A stretch of DNA of 64,000 bases from positions 244,073 to 308,072 of the forward strand of contig VWYX01000680.1 of the NCBI GenBank assembly GCA_013396525.1, given 5' to 3'. The stretch is from Chaetorhynchus papuensis. Lineage: Eukaryota > Chordata > Aves > Passeriformes > Rhipiduridae. Of this stretch, positions 10,813 to 24,590 are shown piece by piece; the stretch's first letter is position 1, and every line of letters starts with the position of its first letter. The position numbers and the translations under genes are program-made. The notes under the pieces were generated by a model. The model saw nothing but the letters and a program-made list of their open reading frames with translations. It ran no database searches and was not told the DNA's origin.

Positions 10813-13800
10813 AATTATATACACAAGCATCTTTCAGGGCTTTGAAGGGTTGAATTCTCATAGGAAATTGCACATATTGTAAAAAAGTAAAAGAAAAAAA
10901 AACATTGAAGAAGTGTAGGACAAGAAAACAAAAAAGCAATTTTCAAAGCACAGGCGTTCACCATGTGTTTACATCTAGTCTAGAGACACTGGAAACAGCT
11001 TCAAACAATTCTTTTGCCTAACACACACTCCTTCTAGAGGAGAGCCGCTGGCCAGCTCTGCCTGCCCACAGCCTCTCCTTTCAGGAATCGGAGAAGACAG
11101 CTCCAACAGCCACCACAGCTTAGGGACATCAGATCCCAAACAGCAATGTGAACATTCATATGGAGACAAGGAAGACTCCACAAAAGTAAAGATTTCCAAG
11201 CCCCATTGCAGATTTTATGAAAGATTCACCTTTTCTATCGGGTTGGCCTCTTTAGTTTCAAATAAAGCAAATTCAACTAGTTTATATTTCATAGCCCTGA
11301 AAAGCATTCTTCGTTCCTCACCCACATAACTACTCTAGACTTCCCTTGAGTACAGCTAAAAAACAATTGAATGGAGTCCCGCAAGCTAAAGAGAAGTCTG
11401 GTCCCTGTGCACAGATATCAGTTGTTCTTAGTATTTCCACATGAAAAGCAGTTTGTTCTGCTCTGCTGTCTATTTTGCCATTAGGCGTTTTCCTGAATGT
11501 AGGTCATAAAGGCAAGAATACACCTCATATTGGCAAATACTGCACAGCTGACCTAAGGGCCAATTTCAGTACCCTGTAATTATTCTTTCTATATTTTTCC
11601 CACAAACATCCTCAGATCACAGCCTAAACAAAACATTGTGATGACTAGAAAGTTCATTTTGGCCTGAAATATATTGCTGATGTGATGTCCAGAGCCAGGT
11701 CAGTTTTACAATTCCATTTCAAAAAAATCAAGGTTTATTATAGCTTCTGTCCCCAAAACAGAACATGTAGGACAAAAGTTATGGAATGACGTTGAATGTT
11801 CCCCAAGGTGAACCTCAGAACCTGCAGTCTCACTCATCTTCCGATTCTCCCGACCAAGACATAAAAGACCTCGGCTGATTCCAGATTAGGCACAGTGTAA
11901 GAGTTTCGTTGAGGAGTACCATGAACTTGACCAAATTTTATGTCCCACTGGGAAAGTAGAGGACTGTGTCAGTGGATTTTCCCCTCACATTTTTGGTCTG
12001 ACACACATTTCTACCTCATTGCCTACACGAGCATGAGGGATCTCAGAAACAGAGGCTGCAAGAGCATGGTCAGCTTGACAGCTATCAGGAGATTCAAACA
12101 CCCTGAGCTCCAGTTTGGCCTCAGCTGTATATCTCATCTACCGGGGTAGTACTTGGGGTCTCTGCACATCAGCAGACAAGCTGCACATCTGAAATTGTTC
12201 CTGAGCTTCACATGCCCTGAAGAGGTCACCTCAGAGAAATAACAGCCAACTCCACATACCAGCAGCTTCTACTGAGCACAGATAACTTCCCAGCCTGTGG
12301 GCCTGCTGTGCTTAGACAGAAATTGAAAGGATCATACAAAGCTGAAGGTAGCCTTGAGTAGACTAAAATACTTTTCAATTAACTTTGGCCTTTATGGGTT
12401 GTCAGTTTCTCAGATGCACACCTCCTGAATACATGCAGCAGAGCCATGATTATTACTCCAAGGCTTCAGAAGCAACCTAAATTTTCCAGTAAAAATGGGT
12501 TCCTAATCCGTATCCTACACAAGAGTTAAGTTCAGCAGAAAAGAGACTACACAACTCAAATTATTAAATAATTTTGCCAATCTAGAAGGTTGGCTCAGGA
12601 CCATCACTTGCAAATTCAAAGGACTTCTTAAATGTGGAAGTTCCCAGGGTGCTGTTCAGAGGTGTAGGATTAGAGTTCTCCTGAAGAGAAGATAAAGAGT
12701 CAGTACTACACAGTATTGGAAAATCTTGGAGTTAAATAGATGTTAGTCCCTCAGGACTCTGGAGTATTTTTCTTAACTTTGACAAGTAGGTCATTTTGCT
12801 CTGTTGTTCAGACCAAAAGGCTACATAGGGTCAGAAGGCACAGTCTACATGTAGGTTTTACTCCTTCAGCAGGGAGTCCCTACTGAAGTCCCAAGTCCCG
12901 TCCCTTTGGCATGACGAAACACCCTCCCTGTTCCCAGCTGCCCCAACCCTGAGCCAGAGCTTTCTGCTGGGCCAGCCACCTCTAGACTGGAGGCTGCAGT
13001 AGCAGGAGAATTTCACTCTAAGCTCCAGGGAAGATCTCAGGACTTGCTGACAATAGACAGGAGTAAACATCAACTATTGCTTCTTAGCCTTGAGACAGGA
13101 GAATCTTTTGATAGCAAGGCCAGGGGGCACAATTCAGACCATTTCCACACAACTGGGGCTTGCCATTGTCTCACTCCATTATCACTCATTATCCCAGCTA
13201 TGGAGAACCCAAAGGCCAGGTTGCATCCAATCTTCCAGCCAACTCTTATTCCAACCTTATTCATAGACTATATCCAGCCCAGACTATACAAAACTCAATC
13301 AGTCTCTGCTGGTAGCAGAGTTTCTTATAGCAGTGCAGGCTCAGCAAGATAACTGCAGAGGAAGGGAGGATATTAAGAGGTTTGATCTGGAGTAGAAAAT
13401 TACCACTGAGGGGAAAAAAACCAGCAGGGGAATGATCTCAGTATTTCCCAGGCATTATCAGCAGGCATAGACACTACCAGTAGGAAAGAAAAGGAAAGTA
13501 AGATTTGGTCCAGGGCATGTATGAAAAGGAAACCCGACAGATAAGAGGACTTAAAGAAACGGAAGATGCAGGAGAAGGTTGTTTAGGAAAAAAAAAAAAA
13601 GAAGGGGGGGTGCAAGAGGAAGGGCAAAAACCAGGACTATATCTGTCACTCGTCTCTCCCCGCCTACTCTGAGAAGCTTCAAAAGAGATCTGGAAATAGA
13701 GAGGAAAAAAACGACAGTCAGATATTACTGTTCCAGCCACTGAGTCATGGCAGGAAACTACTGATACTGTAAATTAAGTTCTGTAAGGTCAGAGAGGAAT

Positions 13801-16800
13801 TGAGTTTTGTCAAGGCTCACTGTAAAAGGAACAAATATTTAGTGGTGAAGATCTGCCCCTTTTGTAACTCTTGGGGTTACCATAGAACCATTTCATGAAG
13901 CATCTTTGAAAAAAGCTGCCTTTATTTTATAATTTCACACAGGTGTAGAAGTTTCTTCTCTTCTTCCCACATCTTTGATTTTATTGCAACAGATGCTTAT
14001 TAAGAAAAGGATGTGGAGAAAGTATAAAAAGCCACCAGTCTTTGGCATGCTACTGGATGCTTGGTCTACTCCAACTCTTATAATTGCTGCGCCACAGAGA
14101 AATCATTTTACTATGACCTTCTTATCCTTTCCTCAAATTAGTCACTGGCAGCTGTCAACATTTATGTGGCATTTTTAGACACAGTCCACATCAGTCCAGT
14201 ACATGTACTGGGTGGAATTGCTTCTACCAGAATGGCACAGCCATCCTAATTCCCACAGAAATACAACAAAGAAAAAAACCTGGAATTTGCTATTGTGCAG
14301 CGGGTTCAGCAGACTCCTCCCAACCCTCTAGGAAAGCACCCTTACACTCCTTGCACTGCCCAGACATGTTAAGGTGGTTTTGATTCCCCACCAAGAGTTG
14401 AACAGGTAGGGCATCATGGGATTCCCAGCTGCCAAAACAAAGGTACATGCATGCCATCCAGGAAAATCACATTTTTCAACTGGCAAGCCCATTTGTAAAC
14501 AGGAGATGCTACCTAGCCCCAAAGTGCTGAAGACAGAAAAACAGAAGACACAGGATTCAGAGAAAACTGGGGAAGGAGCAATACAGTACAGGACATGGAT
14601 TCTTGGGAAACTGTTATCTGTGTTATTTGTTAATTAAAGTTCTTAGTGACCCAGTTTTGCTTCTGTTGCTTAGGCATACCCACCACAGCTTTGCAGCCAC
14701 CCATCACAGTGAATACAGCCAGGAGGTCTTGTCCCTCTTCAGAGGTTAAGGCATAATGGGATGCTTGTGCATCTGCTACAGAAACCTACTATGCAACCCA
14801 CTAAGCAACTTTCCAACTCAGTCATCTAAAGCTAATTGCTTCCATAAGTCCTGAGGATCTTTCTCCAGCCCAGCTGAGTCACTGTACCAAGCCTGAACCA
14901 GATCCGGTTGAGCACAGTTCAGCAGAAAAACACGTTGTCAAGAATAGCCCAGTGGTAGCAATGCCTGCCAAATCAAGGAAGTCAGTCATACCAGCGAAAG
15001 ACACTGGTGACCCTGGAAACTTGTCCCATTGTTCCTCCACCAAGAAAACAGACCAAAAGAGAACTTGACCTATGAGGCAGGAGGCATTCTATCCAGTGAT
15101 GCATGGAACAAGAAGATGCACGAAAGATGCAGGGCAACTTCCTGCACAATTTTCTTATAAACTGGGAAGTCATGGCCGGAGGCAATACACCTCATGGTAG
15201 GCTACAGGAAAGCACAGACACAGGCACCTGCTGCTGAGAGAAGCACTGAAGGGCCTTGAGTGTGGAATCCCTCCACCTTTTCCTGACAGTAGCTTTAAAG
15301 GCTGATTAATAGCTTTGATGTTTTAACAAATAAAAGAATTTGTGACATTACAGAAACTAGCCAGATTTTACCTATGGTGCATCACCATAACACATAACAT
15401 GTCTGAACCTCAAAACATTCCTGTCAGAGATCACTGGCCAAAAAGATCTATTCCTTTTTTGTTTTGGCTTACAGGTGCTGATAAACTTGATGACATGACG
15501 ATGATTTCCAGCAGGGGAGCAATATTTGTCTCAGTTTCCACACCAAAAGCAGCCATGGAAAAGGGCAAAGAATATAATGACTCAGTATCACAGGGTGGAG
15601 ACTAATTAGCAGCAGATCAGGAGCAGGCAGTGGTCTCTGGAAGAAGGTGCTTTCATGAACAGAGCACAATCTTAGTCATCGCCTGTCTTGATCAACTGCA
15701 GAGGTTTCCATGAAACAAATGCTATGGCTGCCTCGAAAAGAACAAAAACCTTTGGTGGCTTTTTGTTTGATTATTTGAAAAGTAGTGCCTCTGTTTGGGA
15801 CCTTCCCTATTCTTTTCTTCCAGTATCCAGTTAATCCTGGTAGAGTGGACCTCCACATCATCAACCAAAATCTCACTGTACAGCAGGAGCACTTATCAGG
15901 CAGTGCCTCTCCATCAGCCCTCTCAGTTCACTGAGGACAGATAACAAAAATATTAAGAATATGAGGACAGCATCATCCTTTCATTCAATCAATGCAGATG
16001 CACCACAGGGTCATTTCAGCAACTGCTTTTTTCAAAACAAGCTATTCTCCTCTGTGATTTCAGACAACCAGTGAACTCACAGCACCTGCCCTTTCACTGG
16101 TACAAAACCACTACAAAAACATTCTATCTAGTTAGTTATCACATTACCCCATCAGCAAGGTGGATTTTATTCCTGCTTTAACAAACCTGTCATCATTTTG
16201 GATTTATCGGAAGGGTATACTGTGAATACACTGAAAGATAATTCTGGTCAAACAAACTATTTAGCTGTTTTTTTCTAGGAATATATTGGGAAATTCTGTC
16301 AAAACTAAGATTTGAATCTGGGTCTCCTAGTGCTCCTACTATTCCTAATGGGACCCATTGGATTGCCTCCTAGTAAGTTTTTTCTTCTGAAAAATCAATT
16401 GCTTACTTAAGGAACTTACTTAAATGCTCAAAAGCCCAAGAATTGATTTGTTTATTTTTTAACTAAATCAGCAAGAGCATTTTTCAGGAGTTGATGTATG
16501 CCCATTCATATTGAGAAATGTTTTGGCAATTAGTATTTAGCTAAGCAAAGCTGAAGAATGGCACTGACATTATGAATTTTGAAGTCGCCTTTCCTCAGGG
16601 AGTAGAGTGTGGTTCTTCCTAACATTCTCAGCTTGGCTGGAACTGCAGGAGGGCTGGTCAGGATTTCCTATAAACCAAGAGAATTTGGGCTGTGTGCCAA
16701 GCACCCATCTCCCTGCTGGCACAAGTGCCTCCAAGCAGCTCCCTGAACTCCCACGTGGGCTGGAACATTGGAGGAATTCCCTCCTGAAATAATAGAGACC

Positions 16801-19800
16801 ACCTAAGCACTCCTGCTTAAAAAAAAAAATACAATAAACATGGGCAAATGCATGCCCTGTAAAATATTTTGAAGGGTTTTAACAATCACTTTGTTGTTTG
16901 GTGACCAGGAGTTTGTCAAGTAAAGGTGATAGACACCACCCACTCACGCCGGCTGAGGTCTGAACCAAACCATCAATACAACACAACGACGAGATCCTCT
17001 GGCTCTCTCTTGCCTTGCTGGTCTGTCATTGCATATCCTTAATGCAGCAGGAACTCTGGCATCCCAGAAATCCTCCTCTCCTAGGCAACAAACTGATTGA
17101 CTGTCTCAATGATTGACATTTCTTTGGGTTTTTTTCATTCATTCTCAACTCCATAACTGGCAGTTGCATCTACTGGGTTCTCTATTTCGGCAGCTTATGA
17201 TTTTTTTAAGCAGATAAAGGGATTTAGGAACTTAAACCTCCCTGCACCAGGGGATGGGCAGATTTTTGCCAAAATCAGCCAGGCTAGAAAAAGTACAGTA
17301 AGCACTTGGTCTGACACAGCACAGTCTGGATGACACATCTGGGTGCTCACACAAGCTGAGAAGGTGTTTGGCAATCTGTGGCAGGATGAAAATAGAGATG
17401 AGTGGGGACAGATCCCTTGATTTATTTTAAAAACACCACCCATGGTCAGTTAAACTTATTTCCTGGGCAGCCTAGCCATGTATGGAGCAGGCCCATAGTT
17501 TTACATCCCTCTGCAGCCTGGAAGGATGTGCCAGCAATAGCACCTGTGAGCAGTGGCACAAGCAGAAGGCAGCAGTCTCATACATAGGACATGCCCCACC
17601 AAGGCAGATCTTGTCCCTCTCCTGAGAGGGCACAACTGGTGAGAAGTACCTAAGATGAGATGTCCATGCTGCACTGCCAGACCTGTGTCCTTCAGAGAGG
17701 CCTGACAGAATTTCACATTATGTCCAGTGCTGTGAGATGACTGCACAAATGTCCCCAGTGGTGGCCTCAGCCTCTTGTTTGGTGTATGAAATCTTCCAGC
17801 CTAACTCCTGAACATCACCTCAGATAGAGGACACATCCCCCAGTCTCAAAGCTCATTCCACTCCTGTGACAGCAGCAGAAGTTACTATGGAGAAAACCAG
17901 TTCGGTACAAGAAAGTACCGCAGTAAACCTCTTTCTACAGTTTATCATCAGAAACAAGGAGGGACATAAGAGGCCAAGCTGCTTTCTTGGGTTTCACAGT
18001 GGCCTCCCACAGCCCACCACTGCCGCAGCCCATGCACCTCCAAACTGCTCACTGATCTTCTGCAGGATAGCTCCAGGAGCCTCCAACCGATGGATACAGC
18101 GGACTTACATAGATACATTTCAGTTATGTATAAAAATCCAAATTCATTACACATTAAAGCATGGCAGTTTTAACCTAACACTTTTAGGCTTTTCCCTACT
18201 TCTGCTGGCAAGACCACTGTATTTTCTCATACATGTGAGGAAGCTTTCCCAAATAGTATCACAGGGAGAAAAAAAACCCCTATGTACATCATTCTCTGTG
18301 AAACGCCCAAATCACCAAGCTTGCAGCGAGTGACGCAGTAGCTGGGGAATAGCTGAGAGGATTGAGCCTGTGCCTGCTCAGTGGGAGGCATGAGGATCTC
18401 CTCACAAGGTGTCAGCAGATGGCTGGGTGCTGAAGGTATCTCCCTGGTGACACCCACGGGAAACAGCTGGCAGAAACCTAGGGTGAGGGACAGTTGCCTC
18501 ACAAGTTATCCAACACAATTTAGCCCCTTTTGGGCATCTACAAAACCTTCACTGGGCTGAGACCATGGCACAGGGCACTTGGAAGGCCGCTGCTCCTCTA
18601 TAGCATTTGAGGTTCAGGCACCTCAAATGGCATTAGTCTTCTACATTTACACACTTGAATCATTCCTCTGCAAAACAAACTAAAAACAACTAGAAGAGCA
18701 GATAACCACAAGAACTCAAGTTATAGCTCTCCTGTCTGTACTGTTAAAATTAGAATTTAGGGTTTGATATGTGAATATCATGATCTGATAACAATTACCA
18801 GAAAAATACCAACCTAAAGGGCAGTGACACACCCTCCCCGCTCTGTTTACAAATGTCATGGTCATATGAGATAGTAGTCAAATATATCAGCAGACTAAAA
18901 ATAAACCACAATAGGATATGTTGATAAATATTTATTTCAAAACAGTATAGCTTTTTACATGACTAATGTTAATGTGATTTCAGACTGAGAAGAAAACAAC
19001 CAATGTGATTGCTTGATAACTGTGTTTGGAGGAGTGACACAGGTAACTAACTACCATCAGCTCTGGCATTTTATTCTCCTGGTAGAAAATGTGGGTAGGT
19101 AGATCAGTCAACACCATTATTGCTTTTAACACACCAGTGAGGACTAGTGCAGGATGCAGCTAGCAGGCCACAGGTATCATCTTGGACGAGGACCAGCCAT
19201 TTGCATGCAAAAGGGTTCATCCTTCCCGACTGTGTGGGCTGGTTTCATGCACCAGCCAACAGAGCCTGTATCACAGAGAAGTTAGAAAATGTCTGCCTGG
19301 ACCTTTAAGACAATTTTATTTCCAGTTAGATCACCATCAAACCCTTTTCACAATAGCATCTGCCACTGAACCACTGCTAATTAGTCAGTCCCTGTTCAGC
19401 GAGGGAGGAAGACGTGACAGCAAAGATGAAATTATTTTTAAAAATGGCCCGAAAAGCCCCGATAAGGATTGCGGCACTTTATGACCTACACCGTGCTTGT
19501 CACAGGGCAGGGAGAGGGAATTTGCCTATCACTACATGTTGCAATCGCTGCGGAAATGTCTCTCTCTTCTTGCTTCCTCTCCACCCTTGTTCAGAGAGTT
19601 AAGGTAAGATGGGAAAGCAGCTGCAGCTTCTAGGACATCCCATCTGGGGAGCCAGGACAGCACTGGCAATGCTCCTTCAGCGAGCTCTATAAGCCTCAGT
19701 TGCTTAAATGTTTTCTCTGTAAGTCTCACTTCTCTAACTGCTGTGAGCAGCATGAAGAAAATTCATGGAAGATCTTGAACAGTTTGGGTGTGGTACAGTA

Positions 19801-21319
19801 GGGGTCACAAAACAGGAAATGCAGTCAAAGGATTTACTGAGGCAAATAATTCTGTTGTGCTGGGGAGAGAGAGAAGAATTGGGAGAAGCATCTTGACTTA
19901 GGGAAAGCCCAGTGAAAGTCTGTGGAATGACTATTCTAACACTTACAAGTTTCCATTCTGCACACCACAGTCTGCAAGTGAAAAAGCAGGGCTCTTCCAG
20001 GTGTAAGTTTACCAGGCTGAAAGGTTAACAGGGAGAAACAGAAGTCCCAGGAGTGTGAGTCTCCATTTAGCTCTTTGGTCTCACAGGTATGTCTGGACAG
20101 GTAGAGCTGTACTACCTAAGCACAAGAGCAGCTTTATTGGAATTCCTTGTCCATCATTCTCCCAAGAACATGGAGAGGAAAAGGGGATTGCACAGTTGGG
20201 TATTTCTGCAGTTCCTTGGTGAGGACAGAAGCATACAGTCCACAAGCCTTGGAGAGAGATCTCTGAAAAGAGAAAGTGGTGTGTTTCAAATGAGATGCCC
20301 ACCTTCTCTAAGGTTGGTGTACTGGCAATACGTGACAGTAATGGGCTGCTCTGATGGTTCCTTGAAGACAGGAAAGCCTGGGAGTGAACAGCAGATTCTG
20401 CATCTCCATCTCCTCTCTTCTACCTCTTTCCAAACAAAGCAGGGCTCACAGCACTGGAGGGGACTGCTGCCTGTAGCAGTAACCCCCACAATGGGGCTCA
20501 TCTACGTGAGCATCCATAAAGCATGGTGTAGGCTACATGCCCACTAGAGCATCTGCCCACTCCCGATTCCACAGGGGCCTCCATAGAAACACTGAGCATT
20601 CTGCTCCAAAAGCAATTTTCATTCTATCACAGACTGCAATGACACCAGCATTGTGTCCACCCTCCTAAATGCACTCCGCTCAGCAGTTTACCAAACACAC
20701 TTTGGAAGGGCTAACAACAAGACAGAGTACCAGCACTGACAGGCTGAATTTTAGCAAAGTTAAGAAGAGGGTTATAGAGAGAAGATTGAATATTTCAAAG
20801 CACATAATTATGGTACTGTCCTGTTACACATCTGCCTAAGTTGCACTAGTAGTCAGCAAATTTTCTCTATGTTTCTCCACTTTCATGAAATAGAATTTAT
20901 TTCTGGTGAAAAATAATATATACACTCCAACGCTGTGTACATCATTCATGCAGAATAGCAAAAGATTGAGTGCAGTGGGAAAGTGCCATCTTCCAAAAGC
21001 TGCAAAACCCATAAACAGACAGAAGTTACATTCAGTTCCTAAGTATTAAGAAATACACATAAAAAGGAGACCTCCTACCAAGACGGCAGAAAGCTCAAAC
21101 AAAAGGAAGAAGAAAAGGACAGTATGATATCCCCTTGTGTCCTGCTATTTTTTTATTACTATGGAGTGCTCTACTTACACAGGGTGTGTAATAAGAACAT
21201 GCTTGTATGGTAAGGTAGATTCAACCGAAATCGTCAGCAGAAAACTTATGGAACAAGATATTTTTTCCAAGTGTTTTCAGTAATTATACAAGTTCAGAAT
21301 TTAACATTACATTGGTGAC
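10813..21319. other. Non-coding unique sequence, no gene seen
   Basis: More than 10 kb without a supportable exon or recognisable young transposon. An A13 tract lies at 13588-13600 and is followed by a G-run. A short stretch at 16309-16327 (GATTTGAATCTGGGTCTCC) resembles a word found in old tRNA-like repeats, but it is too short to call. The longest chance frame is 155 codons, at 17866-18333, with no family resemblance. If the CpG island drives a plus-strand transcript this would be intron 1. Confidence 0.55.
13588..13600. repeat. A13 homopolymer tract
   Basis: Thirteen A residues followed by GAAGGGGGGG. A simple repeat with no retrocopy visible upstream. Confidence 0.8.
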
Positions 21320-22473
21320 GCATTATCTCAAGAAACACTTTGGCATTTGTGTTGTGTTTGTGTAGGGCATTGCTGAAAGCTCATGGACCTTCTGAAAACA
21401 GCCACAGTGTAAATCTCTGCTTCAGTCATGTTCCATTTCTCTGTAGAGGAAACTAAATCAAAGACTCAGCACTCTACAAAGCGAGGTATATGATAATCAC
21501 CAGCTGGAAACTCATCATGTTTGGGAATCTAAGACATCTTCCTTCTTTTTCGAGACATCTTTAGCTTAATCCTGACCAGTCACGGAAGGACAGAGAAATA
21601 TATATGGTCTAAATTGTCAAACAGTCAATTCACCATACAGAAAAGTCAACCTCTTTTCCCCTCCTCATTTATTTCCCCCAAGCCTCTTCTATAATCTTTT
21701 CCTTTCCACACACCCCAACTACTTGAAAACCACAGGCTTCCCCACGCTATTGGATTGGTTGGGTTCTGTAATGGCTGCTAGTGTGAAAATCTTTCATAAT
21801 ATTCTAACACAAACAAATAGTTTTAGCCAGTCCCCTTTAGTACATATGCTTATTTTCCTCATGTCAATTTAAATAACAATTTAAATAAATTACTAATTAG
21901 TAATTTATTTAAATTGTTATTTAAATTGACATGAGGAAAATAAGCATATGTACTAAAGGGGACTGGCTAAAACTATTTGTTTGTGTTAGAATATTATGAA
22001 AGATTTTCACACTAGCAGCCATTACAGAACCCAACCAATCCAATAGCGTGGGGAAGCCTGTGGTTTTCAAGTAGTTGGGGTGTGTGGAAAGGAAAAGATT
22101 ATAGAAGAGGCTTGGGGGAAATAAATGAGGAGGGGAAAAGAGGTTGACTTTTCTGTATGGTGAATTGACTGTTTGACAATTTAGACCATATATATTTCTC
22201 TGTCCTTCCGTGACTGGTCAGGATTAAGCTAAAGATGTCTCGAAAAAGAAGGAAGATGTCTTAGATTCCCAAACATGATGAGTTTCCAGCTGGTGATTAT
22301 CATATACCTCGCTTTGTAGAGTGCTGAGTCTTTGATTTAGTTTCCTCTACAGAGAAATGGAACATGACTGAAGCAGAGATTTACACTGTGGCTGTTTTCA
22401 GAAGGTCCATGAGCTTTCAGCAATGCCCTACACAAACACAACACAAATGCCAAAGTGTTTCTTGAGATAATGC
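21320..22473. repeat. 1154-bp perfect palindrome (two 577-bp arms, no spacer)
   Basis: The sequence from 21320 to 21896 is the reverse complement of 21897 to 22473. The axis lies inside TTACTAATTAGTAA (21890-21903), and positions i and 43793-i pair. I compared the arms word by word and saw no mismatch. The right arm ends exactly before the only ambiguous base of the window, N at 22474. Neither arm has coding content. Natural palindromes this long without spacer are unstable and rarely perfect, so an assembly or library fold-back at a gap is the most likely source. A very recent inverted duplication is the alternative. Confidence 0.95.
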
Positions 22474-22474
22474 N
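22474..22474. other. Single ambiguous base (N), probable closed assembly gap
   Basis: The only N in the window, placed directly at the end of the palindrome's right arm. A lone N at a structural breakpoint is typical of a scaffold join or gap of unknown length. Confidence 0.85.
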
Positions 22475-24590
22475 AATTTATTAATAATTTAAATAAAAGA
22501 CATAACAAAAGTGAAAAAATTATTTCCTAGAATGATGTTTCAAAGCTGATAGGAGCATGTAAGTCATGTATCATGTTAATTTTTAATTACATTCCATATG
22601 TGGTCATTTCAGACATGCTAGAAACAAAGGAATCATCCAATATATAGCTCTGGCAAACATATTTACAAATATGTTCCACAGACACTGTCAGAAGATGAAA
22701 GTCATCAATTAAAAGGAAGGCAGTAGATACTAATCCTTGTGGTGGAAAAGCTATTTCAAAATGTGAACTTAACCACATCCTCTTTAGTATGTACTTACCA
22801 ACATTCGATAAAGTCTTCCTGAATCTGTGCAAAGTCTGAGACAACAGTTCAGGAAAGCATATAAATATATATTCCATCTTAAAAGAAAGGCTCACTCTGA
22901 AAACCAGCTTTAATAATTAGACATTAATACTCAACAGCTATGTCCATATTCGGGCCTGGACCAGGTCTGTGCTCTCTCAGACCCACTGCAAAGGCTGCAG
23001 AAGGACCACGATTTCTTTAGAACAACAAAGAGCAGGAATTAATAATCCAAGGCCTTAGACTTCAAGTCCCATCTACCAGAAAGGAAAGGCACACTGAGAA
23101 CTTCTTTCAAGTCCAGCATCTCATAACTGTAACCCAGCTCCAATGCTTTCCAGGGTGGCAGAACCTCCTAACTCCACCTCCCCCACCTGCTCATCCAGCC
23201 TCCTCATACCTCCGAAACACAGAGTCCATTCCGTTCAGTGAACCTGCAGAACACTTAGTCTATGGAAAAGCCTGTATCTGAGCTTAGCATTGAACTGAAT
23301 TTACTTTCCAGTAATCAACATGAGTCAACAAGGATAAATTGCTTCCAAGCTTTGTGCTTTTCATAGTAACATCTTAATTTCTGATCTTACCTGTAGCTGC
23401 ACACAGCTTGGAGTTTGCTTCAGATCTGTAGCTGTCCTGCCATTTTCATCACAGAAGTAACAGGTAGGAATGTTGTTCTCTCTGGGAAGCAAATGAAAGA
23501 CACAGGTGGTTTGTAGGTATTTATTTAACACACATTTCAGTCATTTGACTAATGACCAGGGGGAGGAAGCAGGAAAAGGGGAAACAGAGCCAGTTTTAAC
23601 TCAGCTTAATAATCTCCAACCTGTCTGCCCACAGCTTTGCATACACAAGAGCCATGTTAAGTGTGCCTTGCTGACAATAAGCGATGACCAAATCAACAGA
23701 GTCTATGCCTCTACATGGGCAAACTCAAAGAACTGGGCTGCTTATCCCAAATAGTTTGTTGCACTACTGAAACAGCTGATGCTTGAGGCTATAATGACAT
23801 AGAACACACCTGATCTGATTGGGATTCAGCCTTGATAATAGGCCTTTATCATCAGCACAGCAGGATATAATAAAGCTTCCACAATTAAGTGAGCAACAAA
23901 ACTATTTTCCTGCTTTTCTTTCTTTTAGCAGTTTCTTTATAATGGCATAAGCAGTGAAATTGGTGCCCTTAACATTTATTATACACTGTTTGGTTTAAGC
24001 TTAGAATTTTCCTGTGCTAAAAGCAACAAGCTTTGTCCACTGAGGCTCCTATTTGTCTGCCAGGCTGCAAAGCAGAAAGAGTCCAGGGGTTTGCAAAGCC
24101 CAGCACTGTGCTCCAAGGCGGGAGCTTGCTGCTCAGGAATCTCTCCAGAGACTACCACAGTGTTTCCAAGGCAGAATTACCACCTATTTTACTTATGTGC
24201 AAGTTTGGGAGTCCTTTTACGACCCCCTTCTTGCATCCAAAACCCCAGTTTGTGCTATTCTATCTCTGTTCAACCCTACAGCTCCTCAGTGAGGCCCCTG
24301 CAAAGAGAAGCATGGGGAGGGGGATTGCAAGTTCAGCCTCATCTCAAAGCCTGCCTGACACAGGTGCAGGGGCCAGCACCTCCCCAGCTCCTCCACAGGG
24401 CTGGGGAAAAGGAGACAGCAAAAAGCACATTAAGGCAATTGAACTTAGGTCTTGTTGAGACTTTAAAGCAAACACTTCCAGAAAGGAGGGCAGGGAAGAA
24501 TCACAAATCTACATTGGCTGGCCTGTGCAGCCATGTCCACAAAGCAAAAGCTGCCCAGCTACACCCACACCATGCTCCAAGCTGTGATCG
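22475..24590. other. Non-coding sequence between the palindrome and the minisatellite
   Basis: It starts with AT-rich words (AATTTATTAATAATTTAAAT) similar to the palindrome centre, then becomes ordinary unique sequence. No gene, RNA or transposon is recognised. Frames near 24033-24590 continue into the tandem repeat and owe their length to it. Confidence 0.55.

Noticed and set aside
10417..10882. 136- and 137-codon frames on opposite strands over the CpG island
   Set aside because: GC-rich DNA has few stops; both translations are Ala/Arg/Gly/Pro-rich and run into poly-Phe or poly-Lys from the T14 tract, with no domain.
17866..18333. 155-codon plus-strand frame, the longest outside the repeats
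   Set aside because: No domain, no codon-bias signal seen by eye, overlapping minus-strand frames, and no homologue recognised.
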